Translations under genes and position numbers: made by a program | In this document: positions 16,489 to 25,742 of the stretch, one piece after another | How positions within the stretch are numbered: the stretch's first letter is position 1 | Layout of the letters: the number at the start of each line of letters is the position of its first letter | The notes under the pieces: model-generated | Database searches by the model: none | What the model saw: only the letters and a program-made list of their open reading frames with translations | What the model was told of the DNA's origin: nothing | Assembly (NCBI GenBank): GCA_023701205.1 | Contig: JAMPXJ010000016.1 | Span: 1-64,000, forward strand | Origin: Oligoflexia bacterium | GTDB lineage: Bacteria > Bdellovibrionota > UBA1018 | Length of the DNA: 64,000 bases | Direction of reading: 5' to 3'

Positions 16489-17556
16489 TTATAGTCCCTG
16501 AGCGCGGGTCAGCCCCTTTTTGGTCAGCCCGAAAACCGCGATTTCCCGCTTGTTCGAGGCGAGCTGCCGCGCGCGGACGCGCGCCATTCCCATCGAGCGA
16601 ACGTGCTCGATCATCTTGGGAATCGCGGCGACCATGCGCGGATCGTTCATCTTGAGGGTCAGATAAACGCCAAGCAGGCTTCCCGTCAGTCGCCGGGAGA
16701 GGCGCTCCACCTGATTGAGGATCACGTTCGGCGCGACGTTCATGTCCAGCAGCAGCCACTGGATCGACTCGGGCAGGCATTCCGTGCGCACGCCCGCGAT
16801 GGGCTCCCGGAGATGCGTGAAGCCCGGCTGCGCGAGCACCCGCGGGTCCATGTCCGCGGGATCGATTCCCACGACCCGCAGTCCCCGCTTCAGCAGCGCG
16901 AAGCTCGCGCCCCCCGGCGCGCTTCCGATCTCGACGGCGGTATCGCCAGGTCGGACTGGATTGCCCGTCCAGAGAAGCGCTTCCTCGATTTTCAGATAGG
17001 CCCGCGAAGGCGCCTCCTCGGGCAACGCGAGCCGAGGAGCTCCCCCGGGATAGGGCGAATGAGCCGCGGTCTGCACGTGAAGCCCGAGCCACCACTCACC
17101 GGGTTCCACGACGATCACGTCGATCACCGGATCGCCCATCCTCGCCACCTCATCTTCGGCAAATCGCGCCGGCATCGCGGCGAGGATCGCCTCTTTGGCA
17201 TGAGCGGCCTGCACTCCGCGCACGAAGCCGAGCGGCTCCTCGCCCGGCACGAAGGTCTCGCGTTCGAAGACATGGAGGCGCAGGCTTCCGCCGGCCGCGC
17301 CACAGCCGTCGACGAAGGCCCGAAGCGCCGCGAGGGGATCGCCTTGCCCCTTGCCGAAAGAGAGGCCGTGCGCCCGAGCGAAGATCGACTGAAGCTCGTA
17401 GTCCGCGGGAAAGGCGCCCTCGCGCTTGAAAGTCACGAAGCCCGGCCGGGAATAAGCGAAGCGCAGCTCCGGCTGCGAAAGCGCGAGCTCGGCTTTCAGG
17501 TGGCGCTCGGCGCCCGCCTGGCAAACCATGAACAGGAATTCAGACGAAGGGAGCAC
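16489..17556 (-). CDS. RlmM-like 23S rRNA 2'-O-ribose methyltransferase
   Basis: The 355-residue protein has an N-terminal THUMP-like region and a C-terminal FtsJ/RrmJ-type methyltransferase domain. The SAM loop is EIGSAPGGASFALLKRG. The K-D-K-E tetrad can be traced as Lys in SRAYLKIEEA, Asp in LLLDMNV, Lys in YLTLKMND and Glu in NKREIAVF. RlmM methylates C2498 of 23S rRNA in the large-subunit precursor; overall domain order and length agree, but exact target identity is an inference. It starts one base after pilT ends and is the last gene of a five-gene minus-strand operon. Confidence 0.82.
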   Translation of the reverse strand: MLPSSEFLFMVCQAGAERHLKAELALSQPELRFAYSRPGFVTFKREGAFPADYELQSIFARAHGLSFGKGQGDPLAALRAFVDGCGAAGGSLRLHVFERETFVPGEEPLGFVRGVQAAHAKEAILAAMPARFAEDEVARMGDPVIDVIVVEPGEWWLGLHVQTAAHSPYPGGAPRLALPEEAPSRAYLKIEEALLWTGNPVRPGDTAVEIGSAPGGASFALLKRGLRVVGIDPADMDPRVLAQPGFTHLREPIAGVRTECLPESIQWLLLDMNVAPNVILNQVERLSRRLTGSLLGVYLTLKMNDPRMVAAIPKMIEHVRSMGMARVRARQLASNKREIAVFGLTKKGLTRAQGL

Positions 17557-17557
17557 G

Positions 17558-18751
17558 TCAGGCCGCTTTCTTCACGACGGGGCGCGCGCCGGGGATGCCC
17601 GGAACGCTGCCCGGAGAGGTGCCGCCGGCAGGCGCCGGGGGCTGCACCTGGGAAGACGTGCCGGAGACCATCGGCTTGCCGATAGCGACCGACTTCCCGC
17701 CCCAGCGGGTGAATAGCGCCTTGTCGTTGGCGAACTCGAAGGCATCCTCGCCCGCCACCAGGTTGCTCTGGACGGCCTCGAGGAGCACCTGATCGAGGAT
17801 CTGCATCCCTTCCTTCCTCCCGGTCTGCATGGCGGTGAGTATCTGGAAGGTCTTGTTCTCGCGGATCAGGTTGGCGACCGCGGAGTTGTTGACGAGAATA
17901 TCGTGGAAGCAGATCCTCCGCTTGCGATCGGCGCTGGGGATGAGCTTCTGGGCGATCACGACCTTGAGGTTCTCCGCGAGCACGGTGCGGATCTGCGCCT
18001 GCTCCTCGGCGGGAAAGCTGTTGATGATGCGGTCGACGGTTTTGGATGCCGAATTCGTGTGCAGCGTCGAGAAGACCAGATGCCCCGTCTCGGCGGCCTT
18101 GATCGCCAGCGCCATCGTCTCCGGATCGCGCATCTCGCCGACGAGGATCACGTCAGGGTCCTCGCGGAGCGCGGCCTTGAGCGCCGAGGGGAAGTCCGTG
18201 AAATGGCTTCCCAGCGACCGCTGGTTCACCATGCACATCTTGCTCTCGTGCTGGAACTCGATCGGGTCCTCGAGCGTGAGGATATGCCCCTTGGTCGTCA
18301 TGTTGATGTAATTGAGCATCGCGGCAAGCGTCGTCGACTTGCCCGAGCCGGTGGGCCCGCAGACCAGCACGAGCCCGTTGGCGTACTGGCACGCCGTCTC
18401 ACAGATCGGGGGCGCATTGAGCTCGGAGAGGGTCGGCGGGTTTTCCGAGAGCACGCGCATGACGATCGAGAGCCCGTGCCGCTGAGTGAAGACGTTGACG
18501 CGGAAGATCCCGACGCCCGAGGCCTTGAACGCGAAGTCGAGGCTCTTGGACGTGGCGAGATCCATCTTCTGCTGAGACGTGATGATCTGGCCGACCATCG
18601 CCTCGATCTCCGCCGACTGCAGCGGCGGGACGTCGACCTTCACCATCTCCCCGCGCACGCGGATCATCGGCACGGAGCTCGTCGCGATATGCAGGTCGGA
18701 GCCTTTGCTTTGCACCATCAACTGCAAAAGCTGGATCAGGGTGACCGCCAT
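17558..18751 (-). CDS. pilT: Type IV pilus retraction ATPase PilT
   Basis: PilT is the hexameric ATPase that depolymerises the pilus at the inner membrane, giving twitching motility. The 397-residue product has the N-terminal domain (KGSDLHI, VPMIRVRGEM), Walker A GPTGSGKST at 132-140, the Asp box around LTLEDPIEF, Walker B with DVILVGEMRD, and the His box GHLVFSTLHTNSA. The C-terminus carries an unusual Pro/Gly-rich extension of about 35 residues ending in VVKKAA. No other pilus gene is nearby; it shares an operon with tRNA/rRNA modification and glycan-type genes. Confidence 0.96.
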   Translation of the reverse strand: MAVTLIQLLQLMVQSKGSDLHIATSSVPMIRVRGEMVKVDVPPLQSAEIEAMVGQIITSQQKMDLATSKSLDFAFKASGVGIFRVNVFTQRHGLSIVMRVLSENPPTLSELNAPPICETACQYANGLVLVCGPTGSGKSTTLAAMLNYINMTTKGHILTLEDPIEFQHESKMCMVNQRSLGSHFTDFPSALKAALREDPDVILVGEMRDPETMALAIKAAETGHLVFSTLHTNSASKTVDRIINSFPAEEQAQIRTVLAENLKVVIAQKLIPSADRKRRICFHDILVNNSAVANLIRENKTFQILTAMQTGRKEGMQILDQVLLEAVQSNLVAGEDAFEFANDKALFTRWGGKSVAIGKPMVSGTSSQVQPPAPAGGTSPGSVPGIPGARPVVKKAA

Positions 18752-18796
18752 ATGGAACTTCTCGGAGAAAGCGCGGAATAAATTTAGCCCAGCGCC

Positions 18797-19501
18797 TCAG
18801 TCCTGCCCGACCGCCGCGAAGCTCGCGACGCATTTCGATCGGTACCCCGGGAGATGGGAGGGCTGCTGCCGCCGGATCAGCTCGATCGCCTCGGGAACGG
18901 AATCCGGCGGCACCTGATGCTCGCGGAAATAGTCCGCCCAGGCGAACTCCTGAAATGGCGCATCTTCGTTGCGGTAGCCCCCGGCTTCGCGGACCAGCCA
19001 GGCCAGACTCCGATACGGATCGTCCGTCAAGCCCCTGACGGTCGCAGGAAGCTCGTCGAAACCCCTGGGTGGCCCGCCTTGATCCCGCCAATAAACCCAG
19101 GCTTTCTTCTCCATCTTCGCCCAGAACTCATCCACCGGGAGCTCGGACCAGTCCTTCACTACCTCGACATAGGTCTTTTCGATCCCTTCCTCGGCCAAGG
19201 CTCTCGTGAAATGGTGCCCATCCACGAGATAGAGCTTCCCGCCCGGTCCCTTCACGACCATCGCCGGCTGGTCCTTGAGAAGCTTTTTCAGCTTCTTTGG
19301 CTCGTCTTTCACCGCTCGGATCGCTTCACTCCGGATATCGACCTCGCGAAGCCCGACGTTGAACTGCGTGGGATGCAGCTCCAGGACCTCGACCTTCTCA
19401 AGCTCCTTCCCAGCGGAAGCCTCCGGAAACCCCCAGGTCAGAGCCAGGGCGAGCGCCAGGAGCGGTATTTCCCTCGAACAAAAATCCATCAATCGACTCA
19501 T
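18797..19501 (-). CDS. Exported ParB/Srx-type (ParB-like nuclease) domain protein
   Basis: The 234-residue protein starts with a signal-peptide-like segment (LLALALALTWGFPEASA). A ParB-like N-terminal fold follows: LHPTQFNVGLREVDIRSE and then VDGHHFTRALAEEG, the equivalent of the catalytic/nucleotide-binding D-G-H-H-R stretch. The ParBc_2 family occurs in periplasmic or secreted proteins and is unrelated in role to chromosome partitioning. The C-terminal half holds WVYWRDQGG and an EFAWADYFREH segment, typical of the family. It lies between truC-like and pilT with 8- and 45-base gaps. Activity is unproven; a periplasmic effector or nucleotidase role is possible. Confidence 0.75.
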   Translation of the reverse strand: MSRLMDFCSREIPLLALALALTWGFPEASAGKELEKVEVLELHPTQFNVGLREVDIRSEAIRAVKDEPKKLKKLLKDQPAMVVKGPGGKLYLVDGHHFTRALAEEGIEKTYVEVVKDWSELPVDEFWAKMEKKAWVYWRDQGGPPRGFDELPATVRGLTDDPYRSLAWLVREAGGYRNEDAPFQEFAWADYFREHQVPPDSVPEAIELIRRQQPSHLPGYRSKCVASFAAVGQD

Positions 19502-19509
19502 CGGCGTTC

Positions 19510-20199
19510 CTATCGAATATTCCAGCCGAATCTTCCGAAGAGCGCCAGGAAGTCCCGGGGCCAGGGCACCTCGATCCGGAGAGGCGAACCCGTGCGAGGA
19601 TGCGTGAATTCCAGCTCTTTCGCGAGGAGAAGGAGCCGCTCGACGCCCAGCACCTCGAGACCGAAGCGGTTATGCCGGCCATCCCCGTAGACCCGGTCTC
19701 CCAGGATCGGGTGAAAGACCGAGCGGAGATGGCGGCGGACCTGATGCAACCGTCCCGTCTCGGTCATGACTCGCACGAGCGAATAACGCGCGGTCGCGTA
19801 CCGCCCCACGGCGTACGGAAGCTCCGCGGTGGCGACGCGCTCGAAACGGGAAACCGCGGGGCGGTATTCGGAATCCTTGTCCTTGCGTAGCGGCTTGTCG
19901 ATCGTCCCGGCTTCGGCCACCCACCCGCGCACGATCGCGTAGTAGGTCTTGTGCACCGCCCGTTCGCGAAAGAGTCGGGTCAGCTCCGAGGCCGAATCGC
20001 GGTCGAGCGCGAAGAGCAGCGCGCCCGAGGCCGCGCGATCCAGCCGGTGCACGGGAAAAACCTCGCGACCGAGCTGTTCGCGAAGGAGCGAGACGCAGCT
20101 CGTCCGCTCCCCCGCCGCGATCCGCGTCGGATGCACCAGAAGGCCCGTCGGCTTGTCCGCCGCGATGAAGCCGGAGTCCCGGTACAGGATCGGAAGCAT
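19510..20199 (-). CDS. TruC-like RluA-family pseudouridine synthase
   Basis: RluA-family enzymes isomerise uridine in tRNA or rRNA; the short single-domain type without S4 is typical of TruC, which modifies U65 of tRNAs. The 229-residue product contains the catalytic motif HRLDRAASG with the essential Asp. It also has an N-terminal FIAADKPTGLLVH and the late RLHQVRRHLRSVFHPILGD, both family signatures. It is 8 bases upstream of the ParB-like gene and 23 bases downstream of the acyltransferase gene. The choice of TruC over RluA rests on length and on the missing S4 domain. Confidence 0.88.
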   Translation of the reverse strand: MLPILYRDSGFIAADKPTGLLVHPTRIAAGERTSCVSLLREQLGREVFPVHRLDRAASGALLFALDRDSASELTRLFRERAVHKTYYAIVRGWVAEAGTIDKPLRKDKDSEYRPAVSRFERVATAELPYAVGRYATARYSLVRVMTETGRLHQVRRHLRSVFHPILGDRVYGDGRHNRFGLEVLGVERLLLLAKELEFTHPRTGSPLRIEVPWPRDFLALFGRFGWNIR

Positions 20200-20222
20200 G
20201 GGGATCGTGACCTCGGGGGCGA

Positions 20223-20936
20223 TCAGCGGCCGCCGCTCCGCAAAGCGGTTCCTAGGCCCGCGAGCTCCTCGGGAGTCCTTTTCCGGAGAAATCGCGCCGG
20301 AGCTCCCGCCCAGATCTCGCCTTCTCCGATCTGGGTCCCTTTTGCGACGATCGACAGGGAGCCGATCAAGGAATCATTTCCCACGTTCACTCCGGGCAGG
20401 ATGATCGTTCCCGCGCCCACGGTCACGCGGTCGCCGAGCCGGATCGGATAATGAGCGAGACGGAGCCCTTCCTGCTCGTGCGGGACCAGGAGCGACCTCG
20501 CACCGGTCAGGGTCCCCGATCCCACCGTCACGAAATGCGAGTCCAGAATCGGCCCCGCGAAGTAGCTTCCGGGTCCCACCTTGCAGCCCAAGGCCAGGTA
20601 CACGAGGCGAGTCAACGGCACCGGGATCCACAAGGGCGAGAGGAGCGGGTTGAAAAAGAAAAGCCAGAAGCAGCTGTAAACCATCCAGTTCCGCTCTTCG
20701 CGGGATCCGACCGCGATTTCGCCGACCGGAATCGGAAAAAGCACCAGAAAGCCGCGGTAGACCAGGACCAGGAGCGCCAGGAAAACCGCGACGAACGTGA
20801 ACACGAGGATCAGGCCGCGAAAGTCGCCAGGCAAGGGCAGCGCTCCCACGAAACGCGAGAGCATCCCGGCGAAAAACACCAAGCTCAGGAAGAGTGAGCT
20901 GAAAATCAAGATTGGAAGACCCTGTATCCGTCTCAT
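20223..20936 (-). CDS. Membrane-anchored hexapeptide (left-handed beta-helix) acyltransferase, paralogue 1
   Basis: The 237-residue protein has two N-terminal transmembrane helices (about 8-30 and 40-65), a third hydrophobic stretch (YSCFWLFFFNPLLSPL), then a hexapeptide-repeat domain. The domain reads GCKVGPGSYFAGPILDSHF, VTVGAGTIILPGVNVGNDSLI and EIWAGAPARFLRK, as in LbetaH O-acetyltransferases. Two paralogues with the same arrangement occur at 30489 and 37240, and a related C-terminus ends the glycosyltransferase at 38585. Acylation of a lipid-linked or surface sugar at the inner membrane is the likely role; donor and acceptor are unknown. It is the first gene of the minus-strand operon reaching to 16489. 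Confidence 0.85.
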   Translation of the reverse strand: MRRIQGLPILIFSSLFLSLVFFAGMLSRFVGALPLPGDFRGLILVFTFVAVFLALLVLVYRGFLVLFPIPVGEIAVGSREERNWMVYSCFWLFFFNPLLSPLWIPVPLTRLVYLALGCKVGPGSYFAGPILDSHFVTVGSGTLTGARSLLVPHEQEGLRLAHYPIRLGDRVTVGAGTIILPGVNVGNDSLIGSLSIVAKGTQIGEGEIWAGAPARFLRKRTPEELAGLGTALRSGGR

Positions 20937-21081
20937 CAGTTGCCCCGGACCTCAATTCTACTCCAGCCGAACATCCCAAGGGAAGCGCCCAGTTACCGGC
21001 AAACGTTCCCGCTCGATGGGCGGATCGAGCAGCGGGTGCTAGAGGACCTGCGTCCAGAAAGCCCCACTCCGGGGGCGCGGC

Positions 21082-21110
21082 TCGACAGGCTTGTGCGCGA
21101 ATGGGATAAT
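21082..21110 (+). promoter_or_regulatory. Sigma-70-type promoter for the beta-helix lipoprotein
   Basis: TCGACA and GATAAT are separated by 17 bases. The -10 ends 11 bases before the ATG at 21122, so the transcript would have only a few untranslated bases. Confidence 0.5.
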
Positions 21111-21121
21111 TTCCACTGAGA

Positions 21122-23188
21122 ATGCCTGCTTTCGCAAAAGATCCGTACTTCTCCTCCTTGGCGCCTATCCCGCGGGCCGCGCGCGCTTGCCTCGCTTTGG
21201 GCGCGTTCGTGCTGACGCTCGCAGGCTGCAGCTTCCAGTTCCTCCGGGAACAAGCGCAGCTTCAACCGGTTCAGATCGGCGAGGTCTCCCACCTCGCCTA
21301 TTGGCCTTCGACGACGACCGCGCCCCCCATCCGCTGGGGCTCCTCGGGCAGCCCCGAGCTCCTCGACCGTTACGAGTATGCGCTGGGCACCGCGCCCGGC
21401 CTGACCGATGTCCGAGGCTGGACCTCGAGCGGCAAGCTTGCCGAAGCCACTCCCTCGGGCTTGTCGCTGGGCCTGGGACAAAGCTACTTCGCCTCCGTCC
21501 GCGCCGTGAGCACGGGCGGCGAGCCCTCCTCGGCCCGGAACTCCTCGGGCTGGTTCGTGGTCAACGAGGCGACCCTCCAGGCCCGCTATCCGGCCGCCCC
21601 GAACTGGAACGACTACGTGCGCGCCGCGGATACCGCCGTCGCCTGCCCGAGCAACGAGCAGGGGGTCTGGGCCTGCATCCATGGGGGTGAAAAAAAAGAG
21701 GCCAGCTATCCCGGGCCAGCAAGCTGCGCAGGTTACACGGCAGCGGACGCGCTTGGAGCTTTTGACTGGGATTGCACGGCGGGCGCGGGCGCCCTCACGT
21801 TTCGTTCCCGGGGCCTCAAGGAGAATCGCGGGCTCGGCCATCTCGTGACCGAGACGGGATGGAAGCCCAACCAGCTCGTCGTTTATCAGGGAGGCACCGC
21901 GGTCGCGGCCACTGCCGGCGCAAGCTGGTGGAGCAACCCGGTGCTCCCGCTGCCGGACAACTCCTCGTCCGCGCAGGTCGCGCTCACGACACCGGGCGCG
22001 GTCTATGTTCTCGGCGCCTCGCGGGCCTCGGGCGGCTACTCCATCGCCGCGGACCGCGTTGCCCTCACGATGCTCCCGGGCACGGAGCTGCGCTTCTTCG
22101 ATACGGGTGCCACCAACTGTAACAGCGTCGCTATGGAGCCAAGCCGCTGCCTGATCGATGTTACGGGCACCCGCGCCTTTGTCTGGATCGAGGGAACTTA
22201 CCTCGCCCAGGGTGCTACCGCCGGGATCAACACCAGCATTCTGAACCATGGGCGGCTTCGCCTGATCTCCGTCTCAGGTGCGAGCTGGGGAGTGGCCGGC
22301 CGGATTTTCGGCTCGACCCTGGTGGAGCGGTCCTTGCTTTCTGACAACTCCGGGACGGGACTCTACCTGGACAACTCGAACTCCTCGGAGCTGGCCTGGC
22401 TTGAGCTGCGGAGAAATAATATCGGTTTGCTACTCGGAGACCTCAACGACAAGCTTCTTCTCCGCCAGATCCTGGCAATCGACAACAGATCCACCGGCGT
22501 GGAGTTCGCGTCCTCTGATCTGGTGATGATCGGCATCACCTCGCTCCGAAGCGGCACCTTTAGCATTCGAGCCACGGCAAACAAGGTGACCGCGAACAAC
22601 CTGGTCACCGAAGGATACATCTATCTTTCGTCGATCGGCAAGCAAGCCACCCTCAGTCAAAGCGTCGTCGAACGCCTGGATCTGAACCTCTCGGACAACG
22701 GAAAGCTCACGGGCCTGCTTCTGTTCCTGAGCACAGGCTCCTGCCAGGCTTTTTACCCCAGTTCCGGCATCGATTCGAGCTGTAATCTGACGGGAGCTTC
22801 GGATGCGACGAAGGTTCTGGGCCTGCCGACAGACTTCGCGGCGCTCGCCGGCGAGCTTCGCGACCGGACGGGTAACGGCGTTACCGACAATGATCCGTTT
22901 GTCCCGGGTGCGACCTGCCCCGCGGCCGCCCACGGCAACGTCGCGAGCGTGGACCTGTATGCCACGCCCCGAACCTTCCTCAGAAATGCCATCGAGCTCC
23001 AGGGGGACGGCGGCGGCAATGACAATGGGCTCTGCGAGACAGGCGAGGCCTGCCTGTACACCCCGAATTTCGGCGCCTACCAGGGCGACGGGGATTACCT
23101 CGCGAATGGGCCCTGCCTTTTCCAGGACGGCACCGTTTCGGGCGTGACCCTGTACGCCCACCCGAGCAACAGCGCCCCGCTCTTCTGA
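21122..23188 (+). CDS. Surface lipoprotein, fibronectin-III-like plus right-handed beta-helix (module A, first)
   Basis: The 688-residue protein has a lipobox (LTLAGC) after a rather long N-terminus, so it should be a lipidated outer-membrane or surface protein. Residues about 60-150 look like a fibronectin-III repeat ending in the NSSGWFVVNEA strand. From about 155 it is homologous to the 588-residue protein at 27953: both have an APxWNDYV start, SYPGPASC, LGAFDWDC and WWSNPV. A long Ser/Asn/Leu-rich run of parallel-beta-helix repeats (about 290-540) follows, and both end in ELQGDGGGNDNGLCE and FGAYQGDGDY. The paired cysteines suggest disulfides. It is probably an adhesin-like or glycan-binding surface protein. 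It precedes the STAS gene at 23247 by 58 bases. Confidence 0.8.
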   Translation: MPAFAKDPYFSSLAPIPRAARACLALGAFVLTLAGCSFQFLREQAQLQPVQIGEVSHLAYWPSTTTAPPIRWGSSGSPELLDRYEYALGTAPGLTDVRGWTSSGKLAEATPSGLSLGLGQSYFASVRAVSTGGEPSSARNSSGWFVVNEATLQARYPAAPNWNDYVRAADTAVACPSNEQGVWACIHGGEKKEASYPGPASCAGYTAADALGAFDWDCTAGAGALTFRSRGLKENRGLGHLVTETGWKPNQLVVYQGGTAVAATAGASWWSNPVLPLPDNSSSAQVALTTPGAVYVLGASRASGGYSIAADRVALTMLPGTELRFFDTGATNCNSVAMEPSRCLIDVTGTRAFVWIEGTYLAQGATAGINTSILNHGRLRLISVSGASWGVAGRIFGSTLVERSLLSDNSGTGLYLDNSNSSELAWLELRRNNIGLLLGDLNDKLLLRQILAIDNRSTGVEFASSDLVMIGITSLRSGTFSIRATANKVTANNLVTEGYIYLSSIGKQATLSQSVVERLDLNLSDNGKLTGLLLFLSTGSCQAFYPSSGIDSSCNLTGASDATKVLGLPTDFAALAGELRDRTGNGVTDNDPFVPGATCPAAAHGNVASVDLYATPRTFLRNAIELQGDGGGNDNGLCETGEACLYTPNFGAYQGDGDYLANGPCLFQDGTVSGVTLYAHPSNSAPLF

Positions 23189-23209
23189 AATTCCCGCACG
23201 GCCTCGGGC

Positions 23210-23238
23210 TTGTACCCCTGGGCGTTATCCACTATGCT
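23210..23238 (+). promoter_or_regulatory. Sigma-70-type promoter for the first STAS gene
   Basis: TTGTAC and TATGCT are separated by 17 bases. The -10 ends 8 bases before the ATG at 23247, so the mRNA would be leaderless or nearly so. Confidence 0.5.
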
Positions 23239-23246
23239 CTTCGCTC

Positions 23247-23801
23247 ATGAGCATCGCCCTGGTTCTTTCGAAGTCGGACCGCTTCACCGCCGAAGGGTCG
23301 CTTGACGCCGCTCTTTCGCGCGCGCAGATCACGATGCGCGGCAACCTCGACGAGAGCGCGGATCTCACCCGCGTTGCGAGCTATCTGTCGAAGCTCGGCG
23401 CGGGCCTCAAGTCGGTCGCCCTGGACCTGCAGGGCCTCGGGGTCATCACCTCGGCCGGGCTTCGCAGCTGGATCACCTTCATCAACGCGCTCAAGAGCGC
23501 GAGCTTCGAGGTTACCTTCAGCGCGGTAAGCGAGGTTTTTCTCGAACGGACAAGCGCGTTCCCCCAGATGCTGGACGGGCACGGCTGGACGGTCGTCGCG
23601 TTCGAGGCGCCTTATTTCTGCACTTCTTGCAAGAAACGCGTGGTCCATCTCCTGAACGCCGCGGAGTTTCCGACCGCGCCCGAGGCGCCCGAACCCCCGG
23701 CCCGCGCCTGCGCCGACTGCGGCAAGGCGCTCAGGTTCGATGAGGTGCCCGAGGACTACCTCGGCTTTCTCACCCGGATGCGCCGTCGCGGCGCGGGCTG
23801 A
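23247..23801 (+). CDS. STAS anti-anti-sigma-like protein with C-terminal zinc ribbon (first)
   Basis: The first 110 residues form a STAS fold typical of anti-sigma antagonists, with the phospho-acceptor loop GVITSAGLRSW (Ser69, Ala70). The C-terminal part carries CTSC and CADC pairs spaced for a zinc ribbon, and ends in a FDEVPEDYLGFL stretch shared with the two paralogues (29735, 46727). In partner switching the antagonist binds a kinase or anti-sigma when unphosphorylated, and a SpoIIE-type phosphatase reactivates it. Here the residue aligning with the phosphoserine of SpoIIAA is Ala, although the Ser before it remains. A convergent SpoIIE phosphatase gene ends 6 bases away. Confidence 0.82.
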   Translation: MSIALVLSKSDRFTAEGSLDAALSRAQITMRGNLDESADLTRVASYLSKLGAGLKSVALDLQGLGVITSAGLRSWITFINALKSASFEVTFSAVSEVFLERTSAFPQMLDGHGWTVVAFEAPYFCTSCKKRVVHLLNAAEFPTAPEAPEPPARACADCGKALRFDEVPEDYLGFLTRMRRRGAG

Positions 23802-23807
23802 ACCGCC

Positions 23808-25733
23808 TCACGCGCCCGGGCCGCTCACCTGCCCGACCTGGCCCACCACGATCGTGATGTCGTCTTCGACTTCGGCGCGACCGGTGAATTCCCGGACCCC
23901 CGCCATCAAGGCATCGCAGATTTTTCGCACGTCGCCAGAATCGCGCGAGACCAGCTCCAGCAGACGCGAACGGAATTCAACCTTGCTCAAGGGCCGGCCC
24001 GTGGGATCCGTGCATTCGACCAGCCCGTCGGTGTACCAAAGCACGAGATCCCCCGGCTCAAGCCAGGTCTCCGAGAGCGTCGCACTATAGCCTTCCCCCA
24101 TTCCCGGGCCCCCGGCCGGGACCAATGTCCCGAACGCCTTGTCCGCGCCGCCGGCGGCGCAAGCCCGCGCGCGAAGCAAGAGCGGCGGTCGATGAGCCGC
24201 ATTGAACGACACCGCCCTCCCCGACCCGGTATCGATCACCGAGGCGACCAGGGTCATGCCGGCCTGACCGGCACCGGCCGCGCGGATGGCGACCTCCAGC
24301 TCCCGGGCAAGCCCGCGAAGCCAGGCCTCGGGATCCGCAATCCCATCCCTGACGCGCTCGACGCAGAGGCTGAAGGCCGCATGCGCGGCGGCGGTCACGA
24401 GCGCCGCCGAAACCCCGTGTCCGGTGACATCGCCCATCGCGACGATCAGATGATCGCCGAGCTTCGCGTAGTGCCACCAGTCCCCGCCGCACTCGCTCGC
24501 CGGCAGCAGGCTCCCGGCCAACCGGAAACGCGGTGTCGCCAGATCCTCCCCGGGGAAGAAGCGCCGCTGCACGATCCGTGCGGTCTCGAGCTCCTTTTCC
24601 ATTCGCGCTTTTTGAGCGGTTTGCTGGATGAGCTCACCGATCTTCCCTGCCATGGTATTGAACGATGTTCCGAGCAGGCCGAGCTCGTCCCGCCCTCGGC
24701 CGCGGATGCTCACGCGCGCGGCGAAGTCGCCGGTGGCGATCCGGTCCGCCGCCGCCGAGAGCGCCCGAAGCGGATCGCTGATCGCGCGCGAAAGCAGGAA
24801 GGAGATCAGCAACGCGAGCGAGAGGAGCGCGCCCGCGAGGAAGAGCGATCTCAGATAGAGCTCCCGCATTGCGCGCTCGGCATGGTCGAAGGGAACCTGG
24901 GCGATCGCCGCGAGGCCGCCGAAGCCGACCTTCTGGAAAGCCCCGATCCGGCGCAGCCCGCTCCGGTCGGTGAACTCGCGTTGCATGGCCGGAGCGCGCC
25001 CCGCAAGCAGCGGGGCCAGAAGCGGCAGATCACTCAGGTCTTCGCCCGGCGGGAAGCTCAGCGGATCCGCCGAGCCCAGCACCTGGCCCTTGCCATCGAC
25101 GATCAGCCCGGCATAGCCCGTGGAGTCCTCCAGGAGAGCGGAGAACGCATCCTGCCGCATTTCCACCACGAGGACTTCGGTGAACTCGCCCTTGGCTTTC
25201 CAGAGAAACGGGATCGCCATGCGAATGACCAGGCCGACGGGCTGGAGGCTCGCGAGGCGGAAGGAAGCCTCGCCCTTGCGCGCGACCTCGAAATCGACGG
25301 GAAATTCGCGATCGAATGCTTCGAGCGACCGCGAAGAAAGCGCTCCTTGCGCCACAAGATCCCGCCGTATCGCCCGCCAGCGCGGACGGAAGCGTGGAGG
25401 CTGATCCGAGGGCGACTCGTTGGCGTAAAGCGCGAGGCTCGCCAGCTGCGGATCCCGCTTCAAGCTCTCCTCGATGAACTGCAGCCGATCCGCCGGATAC
25501 CGGAACTCCTGGAGAGAGGCCATGCCAAGGGTGAACGCGCGGCTCGCCACGTGCCGAAGCTCGCTCCGCGCCCGGCTGGAAAGCATCGCGGCGGCATCAA
25601 GCGCACCCTTGGAGATGAGATGACTGAGGTCGGAGGTGAACAGGTCCGTCGCGGTAAGGATGATCCCGCCCCCCGTGAGCAGAAGCATCGTGACGAGCAG
25701 GAGATTGATCTTGCGGCCGATACTCAGCACCAT
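23808..25733 (-). CDS. HAMP-SpoIIE serine phosphatase with periplasmic sensor (module A)
   Basis: The 641-residue protein has a transmembrane helix near 10-30, a periplasmic region of about 270 residues resembling a double-Cache sensor, and a second helix near 300-325. A HAMP domain (ISDPLRALSAAADRIATGDF) and a coiled-coil linker (QKARMEKELETARIVQRR) lead to a PP2C/SpoIIE domain. Metal motifs are SECGGDWWHY, GDVTGHGVSAALV, LWYTDGLVE and EDDITIVVG. It should dephosphorylate a Ser/Thr-phosphorylated partner, most simply the STAS protein next door, in response to a periplasmic signal. Paralogues are at 31211, 44857 and 60890. The second Asp of the usual GGDxYD is replaced by His. Confidence 0.93.
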   Translation of the reverse strand: MVLSIGRKINLLLVTMLLLTGGGIILTATDLFTSDLSHLISKGALDAAAMLSSRARSELRHVASRAFTLGMASLQEFRYPADRLQFIEESLKRDPQLASLALYANESPSDQPPRFRPRWRAIRRDLVAQGALSSRSLEAFDREFPVDFEVARKGEASFRLASLQPVGLVIRMAIPFLWKAKGEFTEVLVVEMRQDAFSALLEDSTGYAGLIVDGKGQVLGSADPLSFPPGEDLSDLPLLAPLLAGRAPAMQREFTDRSGLRRIGAFQKVGFGGLAAIAQVPFDHAERAMRELYLRSLFLAGALLSLALLISFLLSRAISDPLRALSAAADRIATGDFAARVSIRGRGRDELGLLGTSFNTMAGKIGELIQQTAQKARMEKELETARIVQRRFFPGEDLATPRFRLAGSLLPASECGGDWWHYAKLGDHLIVAMGDVTGHGVSAALVTAAAHAAFSLCVERVRDGIADPEAWLRGLARELEVAIRAAGAGQAGMTLVASVIDTGSGRAVSFNAAHRPPLLLRARACAAGGADKAFGTLVPAGGPGMGEGYSATLSETWLEPGDLVLWYTDGLVECTDPTGRPLSKVEFRSRLLELVSRDSGDVRKICDALMAGVREFTGRAEVEDDITIVVGQVGQVSGPGA

Positions 25734-25742
25734 GTCGAGTTT

